Assembly (NCBI GenBank): GCA_016872775.1
Contig: VGZA01000004.1
Span: 100,689-164,688, forward strand
Reading direction: 5' to 3'
Length of the DNA stretch: 64,000 bases
Source: Planctomycetota bacterium
GTDB taxonomy: Bacteria > Planctomycetota > Planctomycetia > Pirellulales > Pirellulaceae
Part shown: positions 37,562-45,944 of the stretch, piece by piece
Numbering within the stretch: position 1 is the first letter of the stretch
How the letters are laid out: every line of letters begins with the position of its first letter
Made by a program: the position numbers and the translations under genes
The notes under the pieces: generated by a model
The model's database searches: none
Seen by the model: only the letters and a program-made list of their open reading frames with translations
What the model was told of the DNA's origin: nothing

Positions 37562-40032
37562 GGCACCTGACTCTCGACATCCCCCGGGAGCGATCCCGAT
37601 CGGATCTGCTCGCCTGGCGGCCCGGCGACGATCCGCAACGGGCTATGTTTCACGGCGAAACGCCGTAATTTGGGATGGTCACAGAATCGAACCTTGACGA
37701 ATTCCAGACTGGTAGCGCGCTCGCGCCAGACAATCTGTCCCGTTCCATAATCGGGATGTGCCACCCAGCATCCGACCTGAAATTCGGTCCCATCGCGACT
37801 GTCCCGATCGACCTGCCCGGCGATCGAATGGTCCGGGGCTGACGTATCGGGCGGAACCGAGCTGCCGGCGGAGCCGTCCGCCAGCGCGGAAGCCCTCCGA
37901 AAAAGTTCCGCCGCTGTCGCGATCGCAGCCGAACCGATACGCGGGCGAACAGGCCGGTCACCGCGTCGCGTAACGCGTTCCCCGTCCAGCTCGAAAGACG
38001 GTTCGTCCGGTCCCGGCTCCTGACAATACTCATCGTCGACTGCCTGACCCGAGCCCGCCGCCGGATCGCAAAATCCGTCCCGCGCGCCGGCGGGCAAGTC
38101 GGAAGTCGCGGAGGAGAATTCGATCAGGTCGCGGGGCAGATCGAGAATGAACGGCGACGGAATCGCCGTCTCCGACTTGCTGTGCAGACTCCGGCGGCCG
38201 GCAAAGCTCAGCTGCAGCGCCGAGCGAGCGCGCGTCATCCCGACGAACAGCAACCGCCGCTCTTCCTCTTCGTCGCGATTGGCATTCGCGTCGCGTCGAC
38301 GATGCGGTATCAGCCCCTGCTCGACTCCCACGATGTAGACGGAGTCAAATTCAAGCCCCTTCGCCGCATGCAGCGTCATCAAAGTGACCTGATCGCCAGC
38401 CTGCAGATCATCCGTATCGTTGACCAGCGCCGTTTGCTCAAGAAAATTTTCCAGGGTGGGGTCGAGTGTCGAGTGTTCCTCGAATTCGCGGGCCGCGGTG
38501 ACCAGCTCGTGAAGATTCGACAATCGATCCTGATCGGCGGGATCTTGGGAATCGCGCAGGGCTTTTCCATAACCTGTGTCATCGATCACCGCGTTCACCA
38601 GCGACGCAACGGGATGCGTGAGACAAGCGTGGAGGTTGTCCATCAACGCCACAAACCGGGCCACCTGCAGTGCGGACCGGGACGCGATTCCGCCGACAGT
38701 TCCGCTGCGACGGCACGCTTCCCAGAGCGGAATCCGCGCCTGTTCGGCGTGTTCCTCGAGCTGCCGCACGGTCGTGGCACCGATCCCGCGCGCGGGCGTA
38801 TTGATGATCCGCTTCAACGCCATGTCGTTCGCCGGATTATTTAGAACCTGCAGGTAACTTACGATGTCGCGCACCTCCTGCCGGCTGTAGAATTCGACGC
38901 CCTTCACGATCTGGAAAGCCAGTCGGTATTCGCGGAAAGCGTTTTCCAGGACGCGCGACAACGAGTTGACCCGATACAGTACCGCGAAGTCGCTGGCTGT
39001 GCAGCCGCCGTTGGTGATCTGATCCCGTATCGAAGCGGCGATGGAACGGGCTTCGGCCTGGCCGTCGGGATATTGCACCACGCGCACGGGCGGACCTTGC
39101 TCCCTTTCCGAGTAATGGGTCTTCGCCTTGCGACGCCGATTACGCTCGATCAGCGCCTGAGCCGCGTCCACAATCGAGCGTGTACTGCGGTAGTTCCGCT
39201 CCAGACGCACCACGCGCACGCTGGGAAAATCGTGCTCGAACTCCAGAATGTTGTTCAGGTCCGCGCCTCGCCAGCCGTAAATCGACTGATCCGGATCCCC
39301 CGTCACCGCCAGGTTCGGGTGATCGATCGACAGCGCTCGGGCAATGGAATATTGCGTGAGATTCGTATCCTGGTATTCATCGACCATGATGAACCGATAA
39401 CGGCAATCGTATTCGGCGCGCAACTCGGGATTCTCCCGCAGGATCGTCACGAAGTGCATCAGCAAATCGTCGAAATCGACGGCGTTCGCCGCCAGCAGAC
39501 GCCGCGCGTACTCCGGATAGACCTGAACCAGGATCTGGCTGGCCGGATCGAACAGCGCGGCCTGGTACGCCTGATGGGTAATCGCCTCCCCTTTGGCGTT
39601 GCTGATCGCGCGTCCAATCGCTTCCGGCGATACCAACGCATGTTCCAATTGCAGCTTCTCCACAACCTCCTGAACCACGCGCTGGCTTTCCCGTGCGTCC
39701 AGGATCGAGAAATTCTCCTTCAATCCCACCCGCGGCGCGTACCGCCGCAATTGCTGCGCGCAGAAACGGTGGAAAGTGCCGAGCCAAACCTGGTTGCCGG
39801 GCGCCAGCTGAGCAAGACGGTTCCGCATCTCGTCTGCCGCCTTGTTGGTAAACGTCAGGGCCAGGATCGCCGAATCGGACACTCCGGAAGCAAGCAGGTA
39901 GGCAATCCGGTGCGTCACCACGCGCGTCTTGCCGCTGCCTGGTCCAGCCAGGATCAACATCGGCCCCTCGACGTGCGTCACCGCCTCGCGCTGCGCCTCG
40001 GAAAGCTTATCCAGGATACCTTCATGCATCAT
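37558..40032 (-). CDS. pcrA: UvrD/PcrA-type DNA helicase
   Basis: Superfamily 1A 3'-5' helicase for repair and replication restart, 824 residues. Motifs in order: Q-motif LSEAQREAVTH, Walker A ILAGPGSGKTRVV (motif I), LALTFTNKAADEM (Ia), VDEYQDTN (II), GDPDQSIYGWRGA (III), LERNYRST (IV), LMTLHAAKGLEFDSVYIVG (V) and RLLFVGMTRAR (VI). The C-terminal 170 residues are variable with a Tudor-like end GCWVAHPDYGTGQIVW, the usual PcrA/UvrD tail. ATG ATG at 40032/40029; no ribosome site is obvious. Overlaps the OYE gene by 4 bases. UvrD and PcrA cannot be separated by sequence alone here. Confidence 0.93.
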   Translation of the reverse strand: MMHEGILDKLSEAQREAVTHVEGPMLILAGPGSGKTRVVTHRIAYLLASGVSDSAILALTFTNKAADEMRNRLAQLAPGNQVWLGTFHRFCAQQLRRYAPRVGLKENFSILDARESQRVVQEVVEKLQLEHALVSPEAIGRAISNAKGEAITHQAYQAALFDPASQILVQVYPEYARRLLAANAVDFDDLLMHFVTILRENPELRAEYDCRYRFIMVDEYQDTNLTQYSIARALSIDHPNLAVTGDPDQSIYGWRGADLNNILEFEHDFPSVRVVRLERNYRSTRSIVDAAQALIERNRRRKAKTHYSEREQGPPVRVVQYPDGQAEARSIAASIRDQITNGGCTASDFAVLYRVNSLSRVLENAFREYRLAFQIVKGVEFYSRQEVRDIVSYLQVLNNPANDMALKRIINTPARGIGATTVRQLEEHAEQARIPLWEACRRSGTVGGIASRSALQVARFVALMDNLHACLTHPVASLVNAVIDDTGYGKALRDSQDPADQDRLSNLHELVTAAREFEEHSTLDPTLENFLEQTALVNDTDDLQAGDQVTLMTLHAAKGLEFDSVYIVGVEQGLIPHRRRDANANRDEEEERRLLFVGMTRARSALQLSFAGRRSLHSKSETAIPSPFILDLPRDLIEFSSATSDLPAGARDGFCDPAAGSGQAVDDEYCQEPGPDEPSFELDGERVTRRGDRPVRPRIGSAAIATAAELFRRASALADGSAGSSVPPDTSAPDHSIAGQVDRDSRDGTEFQVGCWVAHPDYGTGQIVWRERATSLEFVKVRFCDHPKLRRFAVKHSPLRIVAGPPGEQIRSGSLPGDVESQVP

Positions 40033-40111
40033 GACATTGAGTGTATCACGCCGGCCCCCAACCGTCCCAGGAGTGCTAGCACGCGCGAAAAATTTCGTCG
40101 GCGAGAATTAG

Positions 40112-40139
40112 TAGTCAAAACCAGTCGGATTGGTATACT
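40112..40139 (+). promoter_or_regulatory. Candidate promoter for the RpoA-CTD-like gene
   Basis: tagtca (40112-40117), 16-base spacer, tatact (40134-40139) with an extended tgg before it. It would give a leader of roughly 135 bases before ATG 40282. Best-looking promoter in the window by eye. Confidence 0.5.
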
Positions 40140-40281
40140 ACGCCCTCGCAACATTTTTGCGTGCGCGCCCGCCACGAAGGATGATTTGGTCAATCGGATG
40201 ACCGACATGGCGGCAACGCGGGAAGAAATGTTGCTCGCAAGGATTCTCGACTCTGTTCGAGATCATCAGGGAGGGTTGCTC

Positions 40282-40548
40282 ATGGCATCGACTCGAATTC
40301 CACTCAGCCGTAAGGACGAAGAACTCAAAGAACGGCAGGCGCGACTTGAAATGAGTACCGCCGAAATCGGACTCACGGTTCGCACCACGAACTGTCTCGA
40401 AGAGCGCGGGATCTTCACCGTCGAAGATCTGTTGAAATGCACCCGCGACGATCTGCTGGGGATCGCCAATTTTGGCGAGAAGACGTTGGAGGAAGTCTAC
40501 CTGGCACTGGAGAGCATCGGCTTTTATCGCACGTCCCGGCCGCGCTGA
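40282..40548 (+). CDS. RNA polymerase alpha C-terminal-domain-like protein
   Basis: 88 residues made almost only of the helix-hairpin-helix domain found at the C-terminus of RpoA: GLTVRTTNCLEERGIFTVEDL then GIANFGEKTLEEVYLALESIG. Free-standing copies of this domain occur widely in planctomycetes; the role (DNA or polymerase binding) is not proven. ATG 40282 is chosen because agggagg sits 7 bases upstream; an in-frame ATG at 40198 has no ribosome site, and the much longer open frame lies antisense to the helicase. Divergent from pcrA. Confidence 0.82.
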   Translation: MASTRIPLSRKDEELKERQARLEMSTAEIGLTVRTTNCLEERGIFTVEDLLKCTRDDLLGIANFGEKTLEEVYLALESIGFYRTSRPR

Positions 40549-40603
40549 ATTCCCACCGCGCACTTTGGGATGGCCTCGTGTTGGCGCGGGTCTCCTGACC
40601 GTG

Positions 40604-40625
40604 GGACGGGTCTCCTGACCCGTCC
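40604..40625. repeat. Palindromic intergenic repeat, copy 1
   Basis: ggacgggtc-tcct-gacccgtcc, a perfect 9-base stem with a 4-base loop. A partial direct copy (gggtctcctgacc) precedes it at 40588-40600. Same family as the palindromes at 40683, 43239 and 55271. Lies between convergent genes, so it may also act as a terminator. Confidence 0.75.
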
Positions 40626-40682
40626 GACTCTGTCATAGACATCATGCCGCGTTATCGCGAAGGGACTGCCTCAGTACATGCA

Positions 40683-40702
40683 GACGGGCCAGGAGGCCCG
40701 TC
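40683..40702. repeat. Palindromic intergenic repeat, copy 2
   Basis: gacgggcc-agga-ggcccgtc, a perfect 8-base stem. Read on the minus strand it follows gtag and has tcct in the loop, like its relatives. It abuts the 3' end of gmd. Confidence 0.75.
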
Positions 40703-41716
40703 CTACCCTACTGGCCAGGCCGCGTAGCGCAGCGCGCCGCCCGATCGGGTTAATTGCTCTAGATCGCTGCGGACCATTTCCGCGACTAACTCTCGAAAAT
40801 CGTACTGCGGCGCCCAGCCCAGTTCGCGACGCGCTTTGGATGCGTCGCCCACGAGGATCTCGACTTCCGCGGGCCGATAAAAACGCTCGTCAACAACCAC
40901 GTAACGGCGATAGTCCAGCCCGACCTGTTCAAAGGCCATTTCGCAGAATTCCCGCACCGTATGCGTCTCGCCGGTGGCGATCACGTAGTCGTCCGGTTCG
41001 TCCTGCTGCAACATCAGGTGCATCGCCCGCACGTAATCGGCCGAATGTCCCCAGTCCCGTTTCGCGTCGAGGTTCCCCAACCGCAGTTCGCTGGCCATGC
41101 CAAGCTTGATCGCGGCGACCGTACTGGTGATCTTACGCGTCACGAATTCAAACCCGCGGCGCGGCCCCTCGTGGTTGAACAAGATCCCACTGCAACAGAA
41201 CATCCCGTACGCCTCCCGATAATTACGGGTCAATTCAAACCCCGCGCATTTGCTGATCCCGTAAGGACTGCGGGGATAGAAAGGCGTCGATTCACGCTGC
41301 GGGATCTCCCGCACGCGTCCGAACATTTCGCTGGAACCGGCGAAGTAGAAACGGCACTCGGGTCGAATTTCACGCAGCGCGGCCAGCATGTAATGCGTGC
41401 CGTTGATGTTAGTGTTCATCGTCGAGAATCCATCGCTGAAACTCTCGGCGACAAAACTCTGAGCCGCCAGGTGATAGCATTCGTCGAACGGATTGCGGCT
41501 GATCACGTGAAAAAGACTGGGGTAACTCTCCAGACTCGCCGCATGCAAAGTCAACTGGTCGCGAATCGAGTTGATCCGGCCAAACCGACGACTGGAATCT
41601 TCCAGTGCCACGCGCCGCACCAGCCCATGAACTTCGTAGCCCCGGGCCAACAGATGCTCGGCCAGATAACTCCCATCCTGCCCGGTAATCCCTGTAATCA
41701 ACGCCTTCTTGGTCAT
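40703..41716 (-). CDS. gmd: GDP-mannose 4,6-dehydratase
   Basis: NADP-dependent short-chain-type dehydratase that converts GDP-mannose to GDP-4-keto-6-deoxymannose, the precursor of fucose, rhamnose-type and related deoxysugars of surface polysaccharide. 337 residues. Cofactor motif TGITGQDGSYLAEHLL, catalytic YGISK (SPYGISKCAGF), HEGPRRGFEFVTRKIT and GNLDAKRDWGHSADYV. ATG 41716 has a near-perfect ribosome site (aaggagggg) and overlaps the flippase stop by 4 bases, so both come from one transcript. The frame is open far upstream through the flippase gene, but that part is not coding. Confidence 0.95.
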   Translation of the reverse strand: MTKKALITGITGQDGSYLAEHLLARGYEVHGLVRRVALEDSSRRFGRINSIRDQLTLHAASLESYPSLFHVISRNPFDECYHLAAQSFVAESFSDGFSTMNTNINGTHYMLAALREIRPECRFYFAGSSEMFGRVREIPQRESTPFYPRSPYGISKCAGFELTRNYREAYGMFCCSGILFNHEGPRRGFEFVTRKITSTVAAIKLGMASELRLGNLDAKRDWGHSADYVRAMHLMLQQDEPDDYVIATGETHTVREFCEMAFEQVGLDYRRYVVVDERFYRPAEVEILVGDASKARRELGWAPQYDFRELVAEMVRSDLEQLTRSGGALRYAAWPVG

Positions 41717-43068
41717 CGTCCCCTCCTTGGGCCTGGCCACCCGTCCCCGGCCGTCAATCGCCACCCATCCACCAGCGAAACGAACGCGAGAACAAACAGA
41801 CTGCCACAAAAAGCTACTGGTATCAGGTTCACCGATCCCAAGGCAATAGCAATTGTCGCCAGGAACAGGATCGCCAGGGCAATATTTTTCCCATTGATCG
41901 GAAAAGGACTGAGCGCGTCCAGAAAACTCCGCAGGACCACGTACAGGCAATACGGCACTCCGCCGGACAACACGGTCCGGACAATCGGCGAAGCCAGCAG
42001 CATTCGCGGCCCGAAGTACCCGCCGAGCAGCACCGGAGTCAGCCACCAGGCCGCGAGCGTCAACAACCCGGAGAGGACCAGGGTTGCGCCGGTGAGCCGA
42101 ATCAGCCGACGCCGGACGCCCGCAAGATCGCCGCGCTGCAGCCCCGCGCTGACGGTCGGTAGCGTAATCTGACCCAACGGCGCAAAGCCGGAGCCGAGCA
42201 TTAACACCGCCGATACGGCGGTCCCCAAATAGGCCACTTCGGCTAACTCGTGCCGCGGACCTTGCCCAAAGTAGATCAGCAGCAATGTCGGCAGCGCGGT
42301 ATACGCTCCCCAGAGAAGTTCGCTGGGCACCCGCGGTAATCCGTAGGACAACAGGCGAACGATCGACTGCTTCTCCGGCCGCAAATGGCGCAGCCCCACT
42401 CGGTCCGTACCCACGATCGCCGCAAGCACGATTGCCGCCGTAGCACCCCAGCCAATCCCCAACCAGACGAAATACTCCGCGACACCGTCGGGACCAAGAA
42501 AAATCGTCGCCAACGGCAGAAGTCCCAGATTCACCCACTGCAGCAGACAAGCCAGCGGGGTCCGCAAATGCCCACTCAACCAGCCATGAATCACGCCGTG
42601 CATCACAAGCCCCGGCAGACAGACGCTCACGGCAATCATACTGAGCGGATCGACCGCGGCCCCCAGCAGCAACCGCGACAGCGGCTCGGCAGCCATCCAG
42701 ATACCCAGGGTAAAGAACGCCAAGGCAACGCCGACAATGGTGAGCGCGGACGCCAGCAACCTCCCGCGCAGAACCGTACCGGACTCGCCTCCGCCGCTCA
42801 TCGCCACCAACCGGCAAAGGCCCAATCCAATTCCACAAAGACAAGGCAGTTGCAGCAACGGGATCGCTCGACGCATGTTCAGGTACTCGCCCAACCCCTC
42901 CACGCCCCAACGCGACTCCACCAGCCGCATCGCCCATACGATACTGGCCACCGTCAGCAATTCCGCCGCCACCGCGAACCCGGGCCGCACCCATCCGCGG
43001 ATTCCAAACCCGGAAGCGCATTCCCCGACCACTCGCCGAAGCAAAGTGCTCCCGCGATTCGTCGTCAT
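41713..43068 (-). CDS. Oligosaccharide flippase (Wzx/MATE-like)
   Basis: About 12 hydrophobic segments in 451 residues, with the pattern of polysaccharide flippases (Wzx/RfbX): first helices GFAVAAELLTVASIVWAM, then GLGEYLNMRRAIPLLQLPCL, mid-protein GTAVSAVLMLGSGFAPLGQI and a final FLATIAIALGSVNLIPVAF. It would move lipid-linked sugar units across the inner membrane. Start is uncertain: ATG 43068 (MTTNRGSTLL) is used; ATG 43101 would add 11 residues; neither has a strong ribosome site. Coupled by ATGA to gmd, which supports a surface-polysaccharide role. Confidence 0.83.
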   Translation of the reverse strand: MTTNRGSTLLRRVVGECASGFGIRGWVRPGFAVAAELLTVASIVWAMRLVESRWGVEGLGEYLNMRRAIPLLQLPCLCGIGLGLCRLVAMSGGGESGTVLRGRLLASALTIVGVALAFFTLGIWMAAEPLSRLLLGAAVDPLSMIAVSVCLPGLVMHGVIHGWLSGHLRTPLACLLQWVNLGLLPLATIFLGPDGVAEYFVWLGIGWGATAAIVLAAIVGTDRVGLRHLRPEKQSIVRLLSYGLPRVPSELLWGAYTALPTLLLIYFGQGPRHELAEVAYLGTAVSAVLMLGSGFAPLGQITLPTVSAGLQRGDLAGVRRRLIRLTGATLVLSGLLTLAAWWLTPVLLGGYFGPRMLLASPIVRTVLSGGVPYCLYVVLRSFLDALSPFPINGKNIALAILFLATIAIALGSVNLIPVAFCGSLFVLAFVSLVDGWRLTAGDGWPGPRRGR

Positions 43069-43238
43069 CGATCCCGTTGCCCATCGACCTGGTGTTGCCA
43101 TTTGGCCCGCGATAGTACCGGCCACCGTAACCGGCGACAACGTCAGCTTGCGAGCGCCGCAGCTCGGGGGCCGTATGCCATGTGTGTCGTGTGCCACCCG
43201 CAGTCCGCCGCGAACGGTGTCACTTTGGTAGAGGACTC

Positions 43239-43257
43239 CACCGGCGGACCGCCGGTG
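43239..43257. repeat. Palindromic intergenic repeat, copy 3
   Basis: caccggcgg-a-ccgccggtg, a perfect 9-base stem preceded by gtagaggactc. It shares the gtag lead with the copies at 40683 (minus strand) and 55271. In the 276-base gap upstream of the flippase; nothing else is recognised in that gap. Confidence 0.65.
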
Positions 43258-43344
43258 CAGCGCACTAAGAACCTTCCCAACACTGAGTCCTGACACGGTT
43301 CGCACTGGCCGTCCGCCGGCAAAGTCATTCTCGAAGTGACGCCG

Positions 43345-44136
43345 TTACCGCACCAGCGCGTTGACGGCCAGCAACTGCGACGTCAATTCGCCGATGAACG
43401 TCACGATCACGCCCGCATAGAGGATCCCCGTGGCGCTTTGAGTGTTGGGGATCTTCAGCGTTTGCCAGGTAAGAATTCCCAGCATCAAGGTGCCGAGCAG
43501 TCCGGACAACCATCGCATCGCGATGAAGACCCAGGTAATGAAGGTCAATTGTTCACCGTAGCGCAGGTGCAGCACGATGGAAAAGCCACAGACCGCCGTC
43601 CGAATAGCGACGGCGACAATCATCAGCAACACCAGTCGTTTCAATGGTACAAGCTGCATGCCTGGGGTATTCAGGTACCAATGCCCCAGGAACATTGCGG
43701 CCAGGATCGAACCAAGCAGCAGGCCGCTGGAGAGCAGATCGGCCATCGCGGCGACCAGTCTCGCCCCATTCAATCCGTCGGGCCAGGGTGCGCCCAGGAA
43801 CGCCGCGGAAGCACTGAGGATCGTTATCAGTACCAGGGTTGCCTGTCCGGCTTTCGCGTTTTCATAGAGCCAGCAGATCGAGCCGACATAGCTGCCGATG
43901 GCCAGAACGATGGCCAGCGCGAACACGAGCTGCCAGCTTACCGGACTGGCGGCAAATGCATCTCGACCCGAAAACAGCGCGAGAGCCGCTGCCGTGTGCA
44001 TCCCCATCAGCACCCAGGAATGAACCCGGTAGTATCCGCTTGTCACAAGTCGATGCGGCGTTATCGACATCGAAAGGGCGATACCGAACGAAACGCGGAA
44101 CACGAATTGAACGAGGATCGGCCAGAGGGAAACCAC
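43345..44136 (-). CDS. Polytopic membrane protein next to moaA
   Basis: 263 residues with about seven hydrophobic helices, no family recognised. N-terminus VSLWPILVQFVFRVSFGIALSM; later YYRVHSWVLMGMHTAAALALF and AAMFLGHWYLNTPGMQL. The HSWVLMGMH and GHWYLN segments contain histidines within helices, as haem- or metal-binding membrane proteins do. The start is GTG; 44136 is preferred over 44142 because the aggag ribosome site would overlap the latter. It is the last gene of the moaD-moaE-moaA run, which suggests, but does not show, a link to a molybdoenzyme or electron transfer. Confidence 0.7.
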   Translation of the reverse strand: MVSLWPILVQFVFRVSFGIALSMSITPHRLVTSGYYRVHSWVLMGMHTAAALALFSGRDAFAASPVSWQLVFALAIVLAIGSYVGSICWLYENAKAGQATLVLITILSASAAFLGAPWPDGLNGARLVAAMADLLSSGLLLGSILAAMFLGHWYLNTPGMQLVPLKRLVLLMIVAVAIRTAVCGFSIVLHLRYGEQLTFITWVFIAMRWLSGLLGTLMLGILTWQTLKIPNTQSATGILYAGVIVTFIGELTSQLLAVNALVR

Positions 44137-44152
44137 AAACACTCCTGATCGA

Positions 44153-45244
44153 TCAGCCGCCGATCTGGTACATGGCCCGTTCGGGGCGGATGAACTCCGG
44201 GGTATCGATCCCGTGCCCCGGTTTTTTGGCAGCCACGCATTGACGGATGCGAGCGATCATCGCCGCCTCCTGTTCGCTGTCCGCGATCCCCGCACTACTT
44301 GCAGCGGCAAATCGATGCACCGATCCGTGAACAACATTTTCCCGGGTGCCGGCGCGCAGTAGTTCGCGCAGGTCCCATTCCGCCGTGGAGAAGAGGCAAT
44401 TCCGCAATTTCCCTTCGGCGGTGATCCGCAGGCGATTGCAGTCGCCGCAGAATGGCTGCGTGACGGGGTGGATCAAGCCGATTCGTCCACGTCCGTCGTG
44501 GAACAGGAAGTCGGTCGCGGGCTGGCTGGGATCGGGGCGGGGAGCCGGAATGAGCGGTCCGAATTCCGCTTCCAGGCATTGCCGAATCTCGACTCCCGAC
44601 ATCACTTGACTGTTGTCCCAGCGGGATTCCGCGTCGAGCGGCATGAATTCGATGAACCGCAATTCTAGATCCCGCTCGCGGGCAAAGCGGGCCAGCGGCA
44701 GCAGCTGTACTTCGGTAATGCCGCGGATCGCGACGGCGTTAAGCCGGATTTTCTCGAATCCGAGTTGCCTGGCGGTCTCGATACCTTCCAGAACTTGTTC
44801 CAATCCATCCCGTCGCGCGATGCGACGGAACGCCTCGGCGTCAAGCGCGTCCAGGCTGATATTCAATCGGCGGAGTCCCGCCGCTTTCAGAGCCGGTGCC
44901 TGGTCCGCCAGCAAGATGCCATTGGTGGTCAATGCGAGGTCCGTCAGTCCCGGGAGCGAGGCCAACCTCTGCACCAGGTTCGGCAGGTTCGCCCGCACCA
45001 GCGGCTCGCCGCCGGTCAACCGGAATTTGGTGACACCCAGCCGCAACATCACCGCGGCCACCTGTTCAACTTCCTCAAACGTCAGCAATTCCTCGCGAGG
45101 CCGAAAGCGAACGTTTTCCTCCGGCATGCAGTAGAAACAGCGGATATTGCAGCGATCGGTGACGCTGATGCGCAGGCTTGTGTGCCGGCGTCCAAAGCCA
45201 TCGGTGAGCGGCGGATAGTATTTTGATTCGTTCGTGGGGGTCAT
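44153..45244 (-). CDS. moaA: GTP 3',8-cyclase MoaA
   Basis: Radical SAM enzyme that starts molybdenum cofactor synthesis by rearranging GTP. 363 residues. N-terminal cluster motif RISVTDRCNIRCFYCMP, SAM-binding LTGGEPL, and the C-terminal second 4Fe-4S motif CGDCNRLRITAEGKLRNCLF. Lies 13 bases after moaE on the same strand. The usual C-terminal GG pair is absent; the end reads ERAMYQIGG, which does give a GG. Confidence 0.96.
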   Translation of the reverse strand: MTPTNESKYYPPLTDGFGRRHTSLRISVTDRCNIRCFYCMPEENVRFRPREELLTFEEVEQVAAVMLRLGVTKFRLTGGEPLVRANLPNLVQRLASLPGLTDLALTTNGILLADQAPALKAAGLRRLNISLDALDAEAFRRIARRDGLEQVLEGIETARQLGFEKIRLNAVAIRGITEVQLLPLARFARERDLELRFIEFMPLDAESRWDNSQVMSGVEIRQCLEAEFGPLIPAPRPDPSQPATDFLFHDGRGRIGLIHPVTQPFCGDCNRLRITAEGKLRNCLFSTAEWDLRELLRAGTRENVVHGSVHRFAAASSAGIADSEQEAAMIARIRQCVAAKKPGHGIDTPEFIRPERAMYQIGG

Positions 45245-45257
45245 ACTCAGGCCATGT

Positions 45258-45695
45258 TCAATGCGTCGAGTTCCGAGGAGGTCCGGCCGGCGGATGGACC
45301 CACTCGCGGGTCCCGTCCGACCAATGTTCCTGTTTCCAGATCGGCACGACCTGTTTGATCGTATCGATCAGCCACTGGGCGGCCTCGAATGCCACTTGCC
45401 GGTGCGCGGAGCTGACGGCGATGGCGACGCTGGCCTCGCCAAGTTCCACTCGGCCCAACCGATGGATGATCAGGCATTCGATAATCGACCAGCGGTTGCG
45501 GGCGGCGGCTTCGAGTTCTTCAAGTTTGCGTCGAGCCATCTCCGGATAACACTCGTAGTCGAGGAACAGCGTGCGGCGATCACCGGTGAATTCGCGCGTC
45601 GTCCCCAGGAACAGCACAGCCGCTCCCGCCCGTTGTGATGCCACGCGCTGCAGGGCTTGTTCCGTGTCGATCGGTTCGAGTACCAGATCGATCAT
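45258..45695 (-). CDS. moaE: Molybdopterin synthase catalytic subunit MoaE
   Basis: Large subunit of molybdopterin synthase; transfers sulfur from MoaD thiocarboxylate to cyclic pyranopterin monophosphate. 145 residues. Family motifs: AAVLFLGTTREFTGDR, DYECYPEMARRKLEEL, IIHRLGRVELGEASVAIAV, and the catalytic lysine in VPIWKQEHW. Starts 3 bases after moaD ends, so the two subunits are made together. Confidence 0.95.
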   Translation of the reverse strand: MIDLVLEPIDTEQALQRVASQRAGAAVLFLGTTREFTGDRRTLFLDYECYPEMARRKLEELEAAARNRWSIIECLIIHRLGRVELGEASVAIAVSSAHRQVAFEAAQWLIDTIKQVVPIWKQEHWSDGTREWVHPPAGPPRNSTH

Positions 45696-45698
45696 CTT

Positions 45699-45944
45699 TC
45701 ACCCTCCGCTTACCGGTGGGATCAATGCAATTTCGGCGTCCGCGGGCAACCGCAACTGCTCGTCGGCAAATTCCAGATTCACCGCGAATCGAGCAGCCGG
45801 CAGGAGGGCGGCAAGCTCTGGGTGAGCGGAGCCCAATGCCGAGCGCAACCCGGCGACGTCGCTGCCATCGGGAAGGTCGATCCACAGCGCGTCGCAACCG
45901 GCGATCTTGCGAGCTCCCGCGAATAACTGCACGGCGAGTTTCAT
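45699..45944 (-). CDS. moaD: Molybdopterin synthase sulfur carrier subunit MoaD
   Basis: Ubiquitin-like sulfur carrier of 81 residues ending in the required Gly-Gly (IPPVSGG). The beta-grasp pattern is clear: MKLAVQLFAGARKIAG, AVNLEFADEQLRLPADAEIAL. Start ATG 45944 overlaps the stop of the upstream FAD/iron-sulfur dehydrogenase by 4 bases. Confidence 0.94.
   Translation of the reverse strand: MKLAVQLFAGARKIAGCDALWIDLPDGSDVAGLRSALGSAHPELAALLPAARFAVNLEFADEQLRLPADAEIALIPPVSGG

Noticed and set aside
40198..40281. Earlier ATG start for the RpoA-CTD-like gene
   Set aside because: No ribosome site before 40198, whereas agggagg lies directly before ATG 40282.
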